A stretch of 64,000 nucleotides of DNA from contig NZ_CP016616.1 of assembly GCF_002741015.1 (NCBI RefSeq), positions 2,699,501 to 2,763,500 on the forward strand, given 5' to 3'. The position numbers and the translations under genes are program-made. The stretch is from Microvirga ossetica. Lineage in GTDB: Bacteria; Pseudomonadota; Alphaproteobacteria; Rhizobiales; Beijerinckiaceae. The notes beneath the pieces were generated by a model that was not told the DNA's origin, searched no databases, and saw nothing but the letters and a program-made list of their open reading frames with translations. This document shows positions 20,703 through 28,926 of the stretch, piece by piece (the first letter of the stretch is position 1; every line of letters starts with the position of its first letter).

Positions 20703-21270
20703 CGCCCGATCCCGCACCCCGCCGCCGGCGGAGCCTGACATAGATTGCACCGGATCCGCCATGCTGGGGAGAGGCCTCCTCGAAGCCGATCACCAGGGGC
20801 CGCAGATCGGGCAGGCGCAGCCAGTGCGGCACCATGCGCCTGAGCACCCCGCGCTCCTCGAAAATGCCGAACCCGGCCGCCGCGCCGCCCTTGCCGGTGA
20901 TGACGAGAACGAGCCCGTAGCCGGAGCTTTGCGCCCGGTGGAGGAAGTGCAGGAGGGCGAAATGCGCCTGCTCCTGGCGCATGCCGTGCAGATCGATGAC
21001 GCTGTCCACATCCTTGCGGCCGCGGCGCAGGGCCTGGAGCGTCTTGCGCTCTACGGGAGCGAGCGGCGGCATGACCGGTTTGGCGGGAGGCGGAAGAGGG
21101 GGCAGGCTCGGTGCGACGGCAAGCGGAGCGGGTGCCGTCGCAGGCTTTTCCTCGGGCTCCGGCTCGGGCGGCGGCAGCTTGCCCTTCATGGGTTTGACGT
21201 TCCGGGCCACATGGGACCAGAGCCGCTTCTCCTCGGAGCTGAGCTGGCGGGTACGGCGGCCTTTGCTCAT
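20686..21270 (-). CDS. Smr-domain protein
   Basis: The 194-residue protein begins with a basic segment (MSKGRRTRQLSSEEKRLW), then a proline-rich linker (residues about 30-75), then an Smr domain: SVIDLHGMRQEQAHFALLHF, LVITGKGG, GVLRRMVPHWL and GSGAIYVRLRR. Smr domains are nicking or structure-specific nucleases; stand-alone bacterial forms often act on DNA or on stalled-ribosome mRNA. Its ATG overlaps the mltA stop by 4 bp, and its end overlaps the HTH gene, so it lies in a four-gene operon from Tim44. Confidence 0.88.
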   Translation of the reverse strand: MSKGRRTRQLSSEEKRLWSHVARNVKPMKGKLPPPEPEPEEKPATAPAPLAVAPSLPPLPPPAKPVMPPLAPVERKTLQALRRGRKDVDSVIDLHGMRQEQAHFALLHFLHRAQSSGYGLVLVITGKGGAAAGFGIFEERGVLRRMVPHWLRLPDLRPLVIGFEEASPQHGGSGAIYVRLRRRRGAGSGDDSLR

Positions 21271-22436
21271 GAACGGGGTTTCGGCCGCAGGACCACGAAG
21301 CGTACGGGATGGCGCAGGAGCCCGGCGCGACGCCCCGCCTCCTCGCCGCTGCCGAAGAAGAAATCGCCTCGCGCCGGCCCGACGATGGCCGAGCCCGTGT
21401 CCTGCGCGATCATCAGCCGCTGCAGGGGCTCGGCCGTGTCGAGCGTCAAGGGCAGCTGCCCATCGAGCCAGATCGGCAGGCCGTAGGCCCAGAGCGAGCG
21501 GTCGACCGCAAGGCTCCGGCCGGGAACGAGCGGGATGCCGGCGCCGCCGATGGGCCCGTCCTCCGGGGCGAGCTCGCTCGCCTCGCGGAAGAAGATGTAG
21601 GATTCGTTCCGGCGCATCAGGGCCTTGGCCGGTTCCGGATGATCCTTGAGCCAGCCCATGAGCTTTGCCAGCGTCATGGTCTCCAGGTCGATCTCGCCCT
21701 GCTGCACCAGCAGGCGGCCGATGGAGGTATAGGGCCGTCCGTTGCGCCCGGCATAGGCGACCCGCATCACCGAGCCGTCGCCAAGGCGGATGCGGGCCGA
21801 GCCCTGCACATGGATGATGAAGGCCTCGCCCGGCTCGCTTAAGAAAACGATGGGCCTGGCGCGCGGTCCCAGCGCCCCTTCCTCGATGGCGGCGCGGTCG
21901 GGATAGGGTTCGTAGCCGCGACCCGTGCGCCGCGCGGCCTGCAGGCCCGGCTCAAGGCCCGGCAAGGTTTCGCCCTGCGCAACGGTGACGAGATCCTCGG
22001 GCCGGTCGAGCAGAGGAACGCGATAGGTCGCATCGGGCGTGCGCGAGCCCTGGAATTCGGGTTCGTAATAGCCGGTGAGAAAGCCGCTGCCCGCATGCGG
22101 CGTGACCGCGACAGGCTCGAAATGCGTCTCGAAGAAAAGCCGTGCCTCGGTCTTGCCGGGATCCGGCGTCTTCAACGCCTCGCGGCAGATGGCGAGGAGA
22201 TCCGCCTGCGGTGCCTGCGCCGGGCGTAATGCAGAGGCACTGGCGTCGAGCGCCCGGCAGGAGCGCAGGAAGGCATGGTAGGCGGCGGCGTGATCGTCCT
22301 TTGCCCAACCCGCAAGCGCCGCGAAGGGCACAGGCTCGAGGCGCGCCTGTGCCTCAAGCGCCGATCCGGCCGCGGCGGACATGCTCAGCGTCCAGAGAAA
22401 AGAGCAAGCGAGAAGAGCCCGCCCGACATGCCTCAT
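21267..22436 (-). CDS. mltA: Membrane-bound lytic murein transglycosylase A
   Basis: MltA cleaves peptidoglycan to 1,6-anhydromuropeptides. The 389-residue protein starts with a signal peptide (RHVGRALLACSFLWTLSMSA, cleaved near AAAGSA). It shows GSGFLTGYYEPEFQGSRT, the double-psi barrel block IIHVQGSARIRLGDGSVMR, VAYAGRNGRPYTSIG, and the C-terminal 3D domain with the catalytic aspartate in AQDTGSAIVGPARGDFFFG. ATG 22436 overlaps the preceding stop by 4 bp. No lipobox cysteine follows the signal peptide, so it is probably periplasmic rather than lipid-anchored. Confidence 0.93.
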   Translation of the reverse strand: MRHVGRALLACSFLWTLSMSAAAGSALEAQARLEPVPFAALAGWAKDDHAAAYHAFLRSCRALDASASALRPAQAPQADLLAICREALKTPDPGKTEARLFFETHFEPVAVTPHAGSGFLTGYYEPEFQGSRTPDATYRVPLLDRPEDLVTVAQGETLPGLEPGLQAARRTGRGYEPYPDRAAIEEGALGPRARPIVFLSEPGEAFIIHVQGSARIRLGDGSVMRVAYAGRNGRPYTSIGRLLVQQGEIDLETMTLAKLMGWLKDHPEPAKALMRRNESYIFFREASELAPEDGPIGGAGIPLVPGRSLAVDRSLWAYGLPIWLDGQLPLTLDTAEPLQRLMIAQDTGSAIVGPARGDFFFGSGEEAGRRAGLLRHPVRFVVLRPKPRS

Positions 22437-23155
22437 TGCCCCGCTTCGGTCGCCACGAGCTGCCAGTTGGGGTCGCGGCTGCCTAAGGAGCGGGCGAAGG
22501 TCCACACGTCGGTGACGTCGGACACCGCCTCGGGGCTCCCGTCGACCACGCTGCCGGAGGCATCGCGGGTGGCGGAGATCAGCTTGGACAGGAAGCGCAC
22601 CACGATCTGGGCCGTCTTGCCCTGCAGCTCGGCGCCGGCGAGCTCGGCCTTGTCGATGGAGACGAAGGTGGTTTCGACCGTCTCGCCGCGGCGCTCACGC
22701 TCGGTGATCGCGCGCTCGAAGCCTTCATAGACCTCGCGGGAGAGCAGATCCTTCAGGGTCTTGCGGTCTCCTTGAGCGAAGGCGGTGACGATCATCTCGT
22801 AGGCCGACTTGGCCCCTTCCAGAAACTCCGACGGATTGAAGCTCGGCTCCAGGCGCACGATGCCGTCGAGGGCGGCAGCCGTGGGCGTGCCGGGCTCAGT
22901 GATGCCCTTCCAGCGCTCGGACGGGGCGACCTCGGCGGTGGGACGGGCCTCGGCGGCGCCGGGCAGGCGCACCACATTGTGATCCGGCTCGGCAGGTGCG
23001 TTGCCTGGACGCAGGGGCGCATCGCGGCGCGAGAGCGGATCGAAGGGCGGCTGCTCACTGCCGGTCTTCTGCCCCAGGACGGAGCGGAGACGCCAGATCA
23101 CGAAAACGGCGAGTACGATAAAAATAAGGGTCGTGATGTCGAAGGAATCCTGCAT
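22433..23155 (-). CDS. Tim44/TimA-family protein
   Basis: The 240-residue protein has an N-terminal membrane helix (TTLIFIVLAVFVIWRLRSVLG), a proline-rich linker, and a Tim44-like C-terminal domain (FNPSEFLEGAKSAYEMIVTAFAQGDRKTLKDLLS...VWTFARSLGSRDPNWQLVATE). The mitochondrial relative Tim44 anchors Hsp70 at the import channel; the bacterial protein TimA is inner-membrane bound with an unclear role. It is divergent from secB, so genes for export and membrane-associated handling of proteins lie side by side. Confidence 0.9.
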   Translation of the reverse strand: MQDSFDITTLIFIVLAVFVIWRLRSVLGQKTGSEQPPFDPLSRRDAPLRPGNAPAEPDHNVVRLPGAAEARPTAEVAPSERWKGITEPGTPTAAALDGIVRLEPSFNPSEFLEGAKSAYEMIVTAFAQGDRKTLKDLLSREVYEGFERAITERERRGETVETTFVSIDKAELAGAELQGKTAQIVVRFLSKLISATRDASGSVVDGSPEAVSDVTDVWTFARSLGSRDPNWQLVATEAGQ

Positions 23156-23431
23156 CGTCGATCCGTTGTGAGCCCCCCGCGCCCGGTTGCCGCCGGGCGT
23201 TGTGCCGAGGAGGCGAAGGTGTCATCCTTCGCATATGGGGTCCTGAGGTCGTAACATCCACCTCCTCCCCCGACAAGCGAATGCATCGGCTCAATCTTGC
23301 CTCGGCCAACCTTGCTTCGGCTATGAGAAGCTGGTAGCGCGGGGCCCATGGCCCGAAGCGAGCCGGCGCTTTGCTTTACAAAGTGTTCCGTCAGGGCCGG
23401 ACGAGACACCCCCTTAGGGAGCATGAAACCC

Positions 23432-23914
23432 ATGGCCGAGAATCCGGCATCCAACGGAGCGCCCGCGCTCAACGCGCTTGCGCAATACTGCAAAGATTTT
23501 TCCTTCGAGAATCCCAACGCCCCGCGCTCCCTGCAGCAGCAGGCGGAAGGCCCGCAGATCAACCTGCAGGTCAACGTGAACGCCAAGCAGCTGGCCGAGG
23601 CCGATTTCGAGGTCGACCTGACCCTCGAGGGCGATGCCAAGATCGGCGGCAAGGAAGTGCTGTTCGCCTTCGAGCTGACCTATTCCGGCGTGTTCCGCAT
23701 CCAGAATATCCCGCAGGAGCAGCTGCACCCGGTGGTGATGATCGAGTGCCCGCGCCTGCTCTTCCCCTTCGCCCGCCAGATGGTGGCCGAGGCGGTGCGC
23801 AACGGCGGCTTCCCGCCCCTCTATATCGACCCGATCGACTTCGTCGCCCTCTACCGCCAGCGCGCTGCCGAGGTGCAGGGCCAGCAGAATGGCGAAGGCC
23901 AGACACTGTCGTAA
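23432..23914 (+). CDS. secB: Protein-export chaperone SecB
   Basis: SecB is the tetrameric cytosolic chaperone that hands unfolded preproteins to SecA. The 160-residue sequence has the family features [34 protein letters not shown] and the conserved [32 protein letters not shown] in three pieces. I prefer the ATG at 23432, which is 10 nt past AGGGAG; the ATG at 23423 is too close to that site. An intrinsic terminator follows. Confidence 0.97.
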   Translation: MAENPASNGAPALNALAQYCKDFSFENPNAPRSLQQQAEGPQINLQVNVNAKQLAEADFEVDLTLEGDAKIGGKEVLFAFELTYSGVFRIQNIPQEQLHPVVMIECPRLLFPFARQMVAEAVRNGGFPPLYIDPIDFVALYRQRAAEVQGQQNGEGQTLS

Positions 23915-23955
23915 GACGAGATTTCGAAGGCGCCTAAACTGGGTTGTTCAGTGAG

Positions 23956-23990
23956 AGGGTGGAGCGGGAGACTGCTCCACCCTTTTTGTT
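23956..23990 (+). terminator. Rho-independent terminator after secB
   Basis: A 10-bp stem AGGGTGGAGC (23956-23965) pairs perfectly with 23974-23983 and is followed by a TTTTTGTT run. It closes the secB unit before the toxin-antitoxin genes. Confidence 0.9.
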
Positions 23991-24020
23991 GTCTGCTCGG
24001 CCAAGCGACCTCGCTTGAAA

Positions 24021-24039
24021 TATAGCCCTAAAGACTATA
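24021..24039. promoter_or_regulatory. Candidate operator upstream of the toxin-antitoxin pair
   Basis: TATAG at 24021-24025 and CTATA at 24035-24039 form an inverted pair with a 9-nt spacer about 110 bp before the toxin ATG, in a more AT-rich stretch than its surroundings. An autorepressing XRE antitoxin would be expected to bind such a site. The assignment is inferred. Confidence 0.4.
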
Positions 24040-24150
24040 GATTGGCGCCGTCGCTTGGCTGCTGCCTCGCGGCCAGCACGCACTTCCAGAGGACGCTAAA
24101 TGCTATGAATAAACAACATTTCTGGACGGCTCGTGCGGGGCGGGGGTCCA

Positions 24151-24513
24151 ATGAAAGTCTACAAACTGAAAGATTTCGCCAAACAGGCGCGTAAGAGCAA
24201 GATCAGCGATGAGGAGTTGAGCAACGCAGTCGCTCGGGCCGAGAAGGGATTGGCCGATGCTGTAATCGGAAAATTTCTGATCAAGCAGCGTGTCGGGCGC
24301 TCCGGCGACTACCGCACGATCATCGTGCACAAGCACGGTGATCGTGCCGTGTTCGTGCATATGTTTCCCAAGAACGCGCAGGCCAACCTGACCTCGGCCG
24401 AAGAGAAGATCTACCGCGAGGCGGCGAAGACGCTGGCGGATCTCGGTGACACACACATCAAGGCATTGATCGACGCCGGAGACTGGATCGAGATTGATTA
24501 TGAGCAGCAATAG
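24151..24513 (+). CDS. RelE/HigB-like toxin of a type II toxin-antitoxin pair
   Basis: This 120-residue protein (MKVYKLKDFAKQARKSKI..., KFLIKQRVGRSGDYRTIIVHKH, DRAVFVHMFPKNAQANLTSAEE) matches the RelE-type group whose members carry the GxxxR...DRAVFVxxFPKN core. Such toxins cleave mRNA on the ribosome. It is followed with a 14-bp overlap by an XRE-type antitoxin gene, the toxin-first order of HigBA. Codon use is less GC-biased than in secB or dnaQ, a hint of horizontal origin. The mRNA-cleaving activity is inferred. Confidence 0.82.
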   Translation: MKVYKLKDFAKQARKSKISDEELSNAVARAEKGLADAVIGKFLIKQRVGRSGDYRTIIVHKHGDRAVFVHMFPKNAQANLTSAEEKIYREAAKTLADLGDTHIKALIDAGDWIEIDYEQQ

Positions 24514-24826
24514 AAAGACATATCGAAGCGATCCTCTTCGGTCGGTTCATCTGGCGATGAAAGGACTTCACAAGGTCGGAGCGATCGACAAGGCGACGAT
24601 GCGCCACTTTGATGTGGCTTGTCTCACTGCGGTTGATCCTGTTGCGCCGGACGATGTGAAGCGGATCCGGGAAAAATCCCATATGAGCCAGGCGACCTTC
24701 GCGAAGGCCCTCAATGTAACGGCCGCCATGGTCAGCAAATGGGAGCGCGGAGAAAAGAAGCCTACAGGTTCGGCACTGAAGCTGCTGACGCTGGCGGACA
24801 AGAAGGGGATCGAGACCATTCTCTAG
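24500..24826 (+). CDS. XRE-family antitoxin
   Basis: The 108-residue protein ends in a HTH that reads VKRIREKSHMSQATFAKALN, then VTAAMVSKWERGEKKPTGSA, typical of HigA/MqsA-like antitoxins that bind their own promoter. The N-terminal half (YRSDPLRSVHLAMKGLHKVGAIDKATMRHF) should wrap the toxin. I use ATG 24500; it overlaps the toxin gene by 14 bp, so the pair is one transcript. Confidence 0.85.
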   Translation: MSSNRKTYRSDPLRSVHLAMKGLHKVGAIDKATMRHFDVACLTAVDPVAPDDVKRIREKSHMSQATFAKALNVTAAMVSKWERGEKKPTGSALKLLTLADKKGIETIL

Positions 24827-24888
24827 GACTGCTTCAGGACTATTGTCCCGAAGACGATAGCCGACGGAAATAGCATTCCGGTAGCGTT

Positions 24889-25611
24889 CTAGGACGCCTC
24901 GGATGCAGTCTCGCCGAGATAGTCACGCCAGAGAGCATTCTCTCCGAGCGACTCGATGAAGGCTGCATGGGCTGCGCGCTCGGCATCGGTCAGGCGTGAG
25001 ATCAGGGTCCGGGGGCGGGCTTCGCGGCCGGCCGCTTCCGCCTGCATAAAGGCGCCGGCCCGGGCAGCGGGCTGCATCGACAGGTCGAAGCCGACCTGCC
25101 GGCCGCCGATCAGCTCGATATAGACCTCGGCCAGGATCTCGGCATCGAGAAGCGCGCCGTGCTTGGTGCGCTTGGAATTGTCGATGCCGTAGCGGGCGCA
25201 GAGCGCATCAAGGTTGTTCGCAGCGCCCGGATGCTTGCGGCGGGCCAGCGCAAGGGTGTCGACCGCCTCCGCCAGCTTGAACTGCCGGTGCCCGGTGCGG
25301 GCGAATTCCGCATTGAGGAAGCCGATATCGAAGGCCGCGTTGTGGATGACGAGACGCGCATCGCCGATGAAATCGGCAAACTCGTCCGCGATGGCAGCGA
25401 AAACCGGCTTGTCGGCGAGAAACTCGTTGGAAAGGCCGTGCACCGCGAAGGCGCCGGGCGCGACCGGGAATTCAGGGTTGATGTAGACGTGATGGTTCCT
25501 GCCCGTCGGGATATGGTTGAGGAGCTCGACGCAGCCGATTTCGATCACCCGGTCGCCCTTGGCATGGTCGGTGCCGGTGGTTTCGGTATCGAGTACGATT
25601 TCACGCAACAT
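24889..25611 (-). CDS. dnaQ: DNA polymerase III epsilon subunit (proofreading exonuclease)
   Basis: DnaQ is the 3'-5' proofreading exonuclease of the replicative polymerase. The 240-residue sequence has the DEDDh motifs: LREIVLDTETTGTD with Asp8 and Glu10, LVIHNAAFDIGFLNAE, and KHGALLDAEILAEVY with the His/Asp pair. The C-terminal part resembles the short alpha-binding tail of alphaproteobacterial DnaQ. It lies 15 bp downstream of coaE on the same strand. Confidence 0.96.
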   Translation of the reverse strand: MLREIVLDTETTGTDHAKGDRVIEIGCVELLNHIPTGRNHHVYINPEFPVAPGAFAVHGLSNEFLADKPVFAAIADEFADFIGDARLVIHNAAFDIGFLNAEFARTGHRQFKLAEAVDTLALARRKHPGAANNLDALCARYGIDNSKRTKHGALLDAEILAEVYIELIGGRQVGFDLSMQPAARAGAFMQAEAAGREARPRTLISRLTDAERAAHAAFIESLGENALWRDYLGETASEAS

Positions 25612-25626
25612 CAGGAAAACTCATCA

Positions 25627-26232
25627 TCAAAAACGGTGACGCCGTCCCGGCCTTCCGGCGAGACAGGCGAGAATGGATCGCACCTGGGCTTCGGCCGAGG
25701 CGAACCCCCGTCCCGTATCGACCAGGAAATGCGCGCGGGCACGCTTGTCCTCGTCCCTCATCTGCTTGGCCAGGATGGCAGAAAACTTTTCCTCCGTCAT
25801 GCCGGGACGGGCGAGAACCCGATCGCGTTGCACAGAAGATGGTGCCGTCACCACGAGAACTGCATCGCAGCGCCGCTCGCCGCCTGTCTCGAAGAGGAGG
25901 GGAATGTCGAGGACGGCGACGGGCGCAAGGGCCGATACCCTTTTGAGAAAGTCATCCTCCTCCTCGCGCACCAGCGGATGCACGATGGCCTCCAGCCGCT
26001 TCATGCGCTCGGAATCGTTGAAAACGGCAGCCCCCAGCTTCGTCCGGTCGACGATGCCATCGCCGACGGTGCCGGGAAATTCCTTCTCGATCGGTGCCGC
26101 GGCGCGGCCGCGATAGAGCCGGTGCACGGTGGCATCCGCATCGTGGACCGGGACGCCGAGCCGGCGGAAGAGATCGGCGGTCGCCGATTTTCCCATGCCG
26201 ATGGAGCCGGTGAGCCCTAGCACGAAGGTCAT
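25627..26232 (-). CDS. coaE: Dephospho-CoA kinase
   Basis: CoaE performs the last step of coenzyme A synthesis, 3'-phosphorylation of dephospho-CoA. The 201-residue P-loop kinase opens [19 protein letters not shown], then has [34 protein letters not shown] and ARMTEE-type lid residues around [18 protein letters not shown] use ATG 26232, which overlaps the aroE stop by 4 bp; the frame continues upstream inside aroE but is not family-like. It is in the aroE-coaE-dnaQ unit common in Alphaproteobacteria. Confidence 0.96.
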   Translation of the reverse strand: MTFVLGLTGSIGMGKSATADLFRRLGVPVHDADATVHRLYRGRAAAPIEKEFPGTVGDGIVDRTKLGAAVFNDSERMKRLEAIVHPLVREEEDDFLKRVSALAPVAVLDIPLLFETGGERRCDAVLVVTAPSSVQRDRVLARPGMTEEKFSAILAKQMRDEDKRARAHFLVDTGRGFASAEAQVRSILACLAGRPGRRHRF

Positions 26233-27077
26233 CCTTGACCCTCGATATCGGCGAGGATCAGGGCCCGCAGCTCCGGCGTGACCTGGGGCCTCACGCCGAA
26301 CCAGCGCTCGAAGCCCGGCACCGCCTGGTGCAGCAGCATGCCCAGCCCGTCGACAATTCTCAGATCCCGGGCCGCGGCGGCGGCGAGAAGGGGCGTCTGC
26401 AGGGGAACATAGACGATGTCCGCCACGGCGGCATTGCGCGGAGCGCGGCCCAGATCGAGGGCGAGAGGCGGCTGGCCCGCCATGCCGAGCGACGTGGTGT
26501 TGACGATGAGACGGGCATGCGGAATCACCCGCCCGAGAGCCTCCCACGCGGACGTCTCCAGACCGACCCGGCTGCCCGGCCTAAGTTCGCGGACCAGGTC
26601 TTCCGCCTTGGCGAGCGTGCGGTTCGTGACGAGAATGCGCTTCAGGGGTCGGTCCTGCAGGCCGGCCACCACCGCGCGGGCGGCGCCTCCTGCACCGATC
26701 ACGAGAGCCGTATCCACATCCTGTTCCCAGCCTGTCCCCAAGGTCGCATCGAGATGGGCCATGAAGCCTGCGACATCCGTGTTGTCGCCCCAGAGCAGAC
26801 CGTCCTCGACCCAGAGCGTGTTGACCGCCTTCACCCGCTCGGCCCGCGCCGTCCTGCGATCGACGCCGGCAAAGGCCGCCTCTTTGTGCGGGATGGTGAC
26901 ATTGCCGCCGGCAAAGCCGCGTGCCGCAAAGCCGCGCAGAAAATCCCCGAAATCCACAGGCGCCACGTCGATACGCTCATAAGACCCGTCGAGGCGGTAT
27001 TCCTTCAGCCAATGACCGTGGATCAGCGGCGAGCGGGAATGCTTGATCGGATGGCCGGTGACGAAGGCCTTCGTCAT
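26229..27077 (-). CDS. aroE: Shikimate dehydrogenase
   Basis: AroE reduces 3-dehydroshikimate with NADPH in the aromatic amino acid pathway. The 282-residue protein has the substrate motif [31 protein letters not shown] with the catalytic lysine, [14 protein letters not shown] with its aspartate partner, the Rossmann loop [17 protein letters not shown], and [12 protein letters not shown] for NADP phosphate binding. It lies 12 bp past the maf gene and overlaps coaE. Confidence 0.97.
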   Translation of the reverse strand: MTKAFVTGHPIKHSRSPLIHGHWLKEYRLDGSYERIDVAPVDFGDFLRGFAARGFAGGNVTIPHKEAAFAGVDRRTARAERVKAVNTLWVEDGLLWGDNTDVAGFMAHLDATLGTGWEQDVDTALVIGAGGAARAVVAGLQDRPLKRILVTNRTLAKAEDLVRELRPGSRVGLETSAWEALGRVIPHARLIVNTTSLGMAGQPPLALDLGRAPRNAAVADIVYVPLQTPLLAAAAARDLRIVDGLGMLLHQAVPGFERWFGVRPQVTPELRALILADIEGQG

Positions 27078-27089
27078 GAACTCATATCC

Positions 27090-27710
27090 TCAAAGGCTCA
27101 GGCAGCCGAGACGGCGTAAGGCGGCGAGCAGCGGAAGGAGAGGGAGCCCTAGGATCGTCGAATGATCCCCCTCGACCGTCTCGAACAGATGAACCCCGAA
27201 CCCTTCGACCTGGTAAACGCCGACGCTTTTGAGCACATCGGGCCCGGCGAGGTCGAGATAGAGATCGACCGCCTCCTCCGTCAAAGGCCGCATGGCGAGA
27301 TAGGCACTGCTCGAGAACCGCTCGACCACTTGCCCGCCGATGGCGAGGCTGCCGGCGGAATGGAGAGCATGGGAGCGTCCGGACAGCTTCATCAGTTGCG
27401 CCCGTGCGGCTTCCCGGTCCGCCGGCTTGTGAAAAATCTCGCCGGCGGCACCCTCGAGCACCTGGTCGGCCCCGAGCACTACCCGCTCGGGATGGCGGCG
27501 GCTGACGGCGAGGGCTTTTTCGTCCGCGAGACGCTGGGCGAGCGCCGGCGGATCGAGCCGTTCCTGCTCTGCCGCCGCCTCGACGGCGCGTTCGTCGAGG
27601 CCGGAATTCTGCGTTTCCACGGCAATCCCCGCGCTGACCAGCAGGGCGAGGCGGGTCGCACTCTTCGAGGCGAGGAGCAGATTGTCGGAGGGGGTCCAAA
27701 GCGACGGCAT
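27090..27710 (-). CDS. maf: Maf-like nucleotide pyrophosphatase
   Basis: Maf proteins hydrolyse non-canonical or canonical nucleoside triphosphates and can affect septum formation. This 206-residue protein has LLLASKSATRLALLVSAGI in place of the more usual SxSPRR loop, then VLGADQVLEGAAGEIFHKP and YQVEGFGVHLFETVEGDHSTILGLPLLPLL. The SKSATR variant is common in the alphaproteobacterial subgroup next to aroE. The substrate, dTTP/UTP or 7-methyl-GTP type, cannot be settled. Confidence 0.92.
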   Translation of the reverse strand: MPSLWTPSDNLLLASKSATRLALLVSAGIAVETQNSGLDERAVEAAAEQERLDPPALAQRLADEKALAVSRRHPERVVLGADQVLEGAAGEIFHKPADREAARAQLMKLSGRSHALHSAGSLAIGGQVVERFSSSAYLAMRPLTEEAVDLYLDLAGPDVLKSVGVYQVEGFGVHLFETVEGDHSTILGLPLLPLLAALRRLGCLSL

Positions 27711-27714
27711 GACC

Positions 27715-28545
27715 TTACTCCGCGATGAAGCGCAGGCGGTGGTCGCGATAGAGATCGATGATCGCCGCCGCCGTCTCCTCGATGGAGCGGCGCGTCACGT
27801 CGATCACCGACCAGCCGTTGCGGGCGAAAAGCCGCCGGGAGGCTGCGAGCTCCTCCGCCACCGCGTCGCGATCCACGTAAGACGTGTCGTCGTCGGCGTT
27901 GAGGCTGAGGAGACGGTTCTGCCGGATCTGCACGATACGCTCCGGCGTCGCGACGAGCCCGACAATGAGCGCTTTGCGAGCTGTCCCGAGAACGGCGGGC
28001 GGCGGCACGCCGGGGACGAGCGGGATATTGGCGGTCTTGAGGCCGCGATTGGCGAGGTAGATGGCGGTCGGCGTCTTCGAGGTGCGGCTCACGCCGACCA
28101 GGATTACATTGGCTTCGTCGAGATCGTGCGGCAGGTGCCCGTCATCGTGGAGGAGGGTGAAGTTCATGGCGTCGATGCGCTTGAAATATTCCGCGTTCAG
28201 CATGTGCTGCGCACCGGGCCGCGCCGTCGAATGGGTGCCGAGATAGGAAGAGAGCAGGGCGTGGACCGGCTCGAGCACCGAGAGATGCGGCGAGCCCGTG
28301 TTGCGGCAAACCTCTTCCAGCCGGTGCGCCAGGTCCTGCTCGACCAGGGTGTACAGCACGATGCCGGGCGCGGTTTCGATCTCGCTGATCACGCGCTCGA
28401 GCTGGGTGTTCGAACGCACGAGGGGATAGACATGCTCGATGGCGGCAACGCCTTCATATTGCGCGACGACCGCGCGGGCGACGGTGATGAGCGTTTCGCC
28501 CGTCGAGTCGGAGACGAGATGGAGATGGAAATAGCTGCGTCCCAC
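27715..28545 (-). CDS. Pyruvate, phosphate dikinase regulatory protein (DUF299, RP001-like)
   Basis: This 276-residue bifunctional kinase/pyrophosphorylase family regulates PPDK or PEP synthase by ADP-dependent phosphorylation of threonine. Visible motifs are [14 protein letters not shown], the P-loop-like [20 protein letters not shown], and [12 protein letters not shown]. It is the homologue of Rickettsia RP001, the gene that flanks the replication origin opposite hemE in Caulobacter and Rickettsia. It is transcribed away from the origin and ends four bases before maf. Confidence 0.95.
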   Translation of the reverse strand: MGRSYFHLHLVSDSTGETLITVARAVVAQYEGVAAIEHVYPLVRSNTQLERVISEIETAPGIVLYTLVEQDLAHRLEEVCRNTGSPHLSVLEPVHALLSSYLGTHSTARPGAQHMLNAEYFKRIDAMNFTLLHDDGHLPHDLDEANVILVGVSRTSKTPTAIYLANRGLKTANIPLVPGVPPPAVLGTARKALIVGLVATPERIVQIRQNRLLSLNADDDTSYVDRDAVAEELAASRRLFARNGWSVIDVTRRSIEETAAAIIDLYRDHRLRFIAE

Positions 28546-28578
28546 GGCTGGTACTCTCTCTGAAGAGGAGTCGATCAG

Positions 28579-28587
28579 TGTGGATAA
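28579..28587 (-). promoter_or_regulatory. Perfect DnaA box
   Basis: TGTGGATAA is the exact complement of the consensus TTATCCACA. It lies about 34 bp from the start codon of the DUF299 gene inside the proposed origin. Confidence 0.8.
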
Positions 28588-28740
28588 AACGCCTGAGGTG
28601 AGAGGTCCAGCACAAGGGCCTGTGGGCTTCGGCCGAATCCATCAACAGCGCTCGCCGTTGTGCGACATCGCGGGTGGCCCATTGGGAGAATCCGGCACGA
28701 ATCACTCGGGCCTTTTCGATTCAGATCTGGTTAATCTTCG

Positions 28741-28755
28741 TTAACGGGCTGTTAA
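28741..28755. promoter_or_regulatory. CtrA-type binding motif in the origin
   Basis: TTAA-CGGGCTG-TTAA matches the full CtrA consensus TTAA-N7-TTAA. In Caulobacter, CtrA bound at the origin blocks initiation in the swarmer cell. A further TTAA six bases upstream has the wrong spacing. Confidence 0.7.
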
Positions 28756-28799
28756 GCTTTAAGATTTCGGAAAGGATTGTGACGGGCCTGCCCCATCCG

Positions 28800-28814
28800 T
28801 TAATGAACCCTTAA
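28800..28814. promoter_or_regulatory. Second CtrA-type binding motif in the origin
   Basis: TTAA-TGAACCC-TTAA is a second exact match to TTAA-N7-TTAA, 59 bp from the first and about 115 bp before the hemE start. It could repress both initiation and the hemE promoter. Confidence 0.7.
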
Positions 28815-28884
28815 CGGCGCTGGCCGTGTGGACCGTCTGTGGACGGGGTTGCGGCTTTGTGATTCACGGCCCAAGAGAAACATC

Positions 28885-28908
28885 AGATTCAAAGATTCAA
28901 AGATTCTA
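28885..28908. repeat. Three tandem 8-bp units each carrying a GATTC site
   Basis: The units are AGATTCAA, AGATTCAA and AGATTCTA. Each holds one GANTC site (28886, 28894, 28902) for the CcrM adenine methyltransferase. They lie about 20 bp upstream of the hemE start in the most AT-rich part of the gap. Confidence 0.8.
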
Positions 28909-28926
28909 TTTATTGAGAGAAGGCCT

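Larger units (their letters stand above)
28546..28926. other. oriC: Probable chromosomal replication origin (oriC)
   Basis: This gap separates a DUF299/RP001-type gene from hemE, the order at the known Caulobacter origin. It contains a perfect DnaA box (28579-28587), weaker TGTGGAC-type boxes at 28827 and 28838, two perfect TTAA-N7-TTAA CtrA motifs (28741-28755, 28800-28814), and nine GANTC sites, where one or two would be expected by chance. AT-rich patches lie at 28715-28775 and 28880-28920, the latter with a tandem repeat that could serve as an unwinding element. Genes on both sides are transcribed away from it. The function is inferred, not shown. Confidence 0.85.

Noticed and set aside
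28731..28744. A further TTAA pair as a third CtrA site in the origin
   Set aside because: The spacing is 6 rather than 7, so it does not meet the consensus, although weak binding is possible.
28885..28908. CRISPR-like short repeats
   Set aside because: The units are only 8 bp and adjacent without spacers.
28828..28926. An upstream extension of hemE starting at 28828
   Set aside because: It would run through the CtrA/GANTC-rich origin and adds residues not found in HemE; the GTG at 28927 has a ribosome-binding site and gives the normal length.
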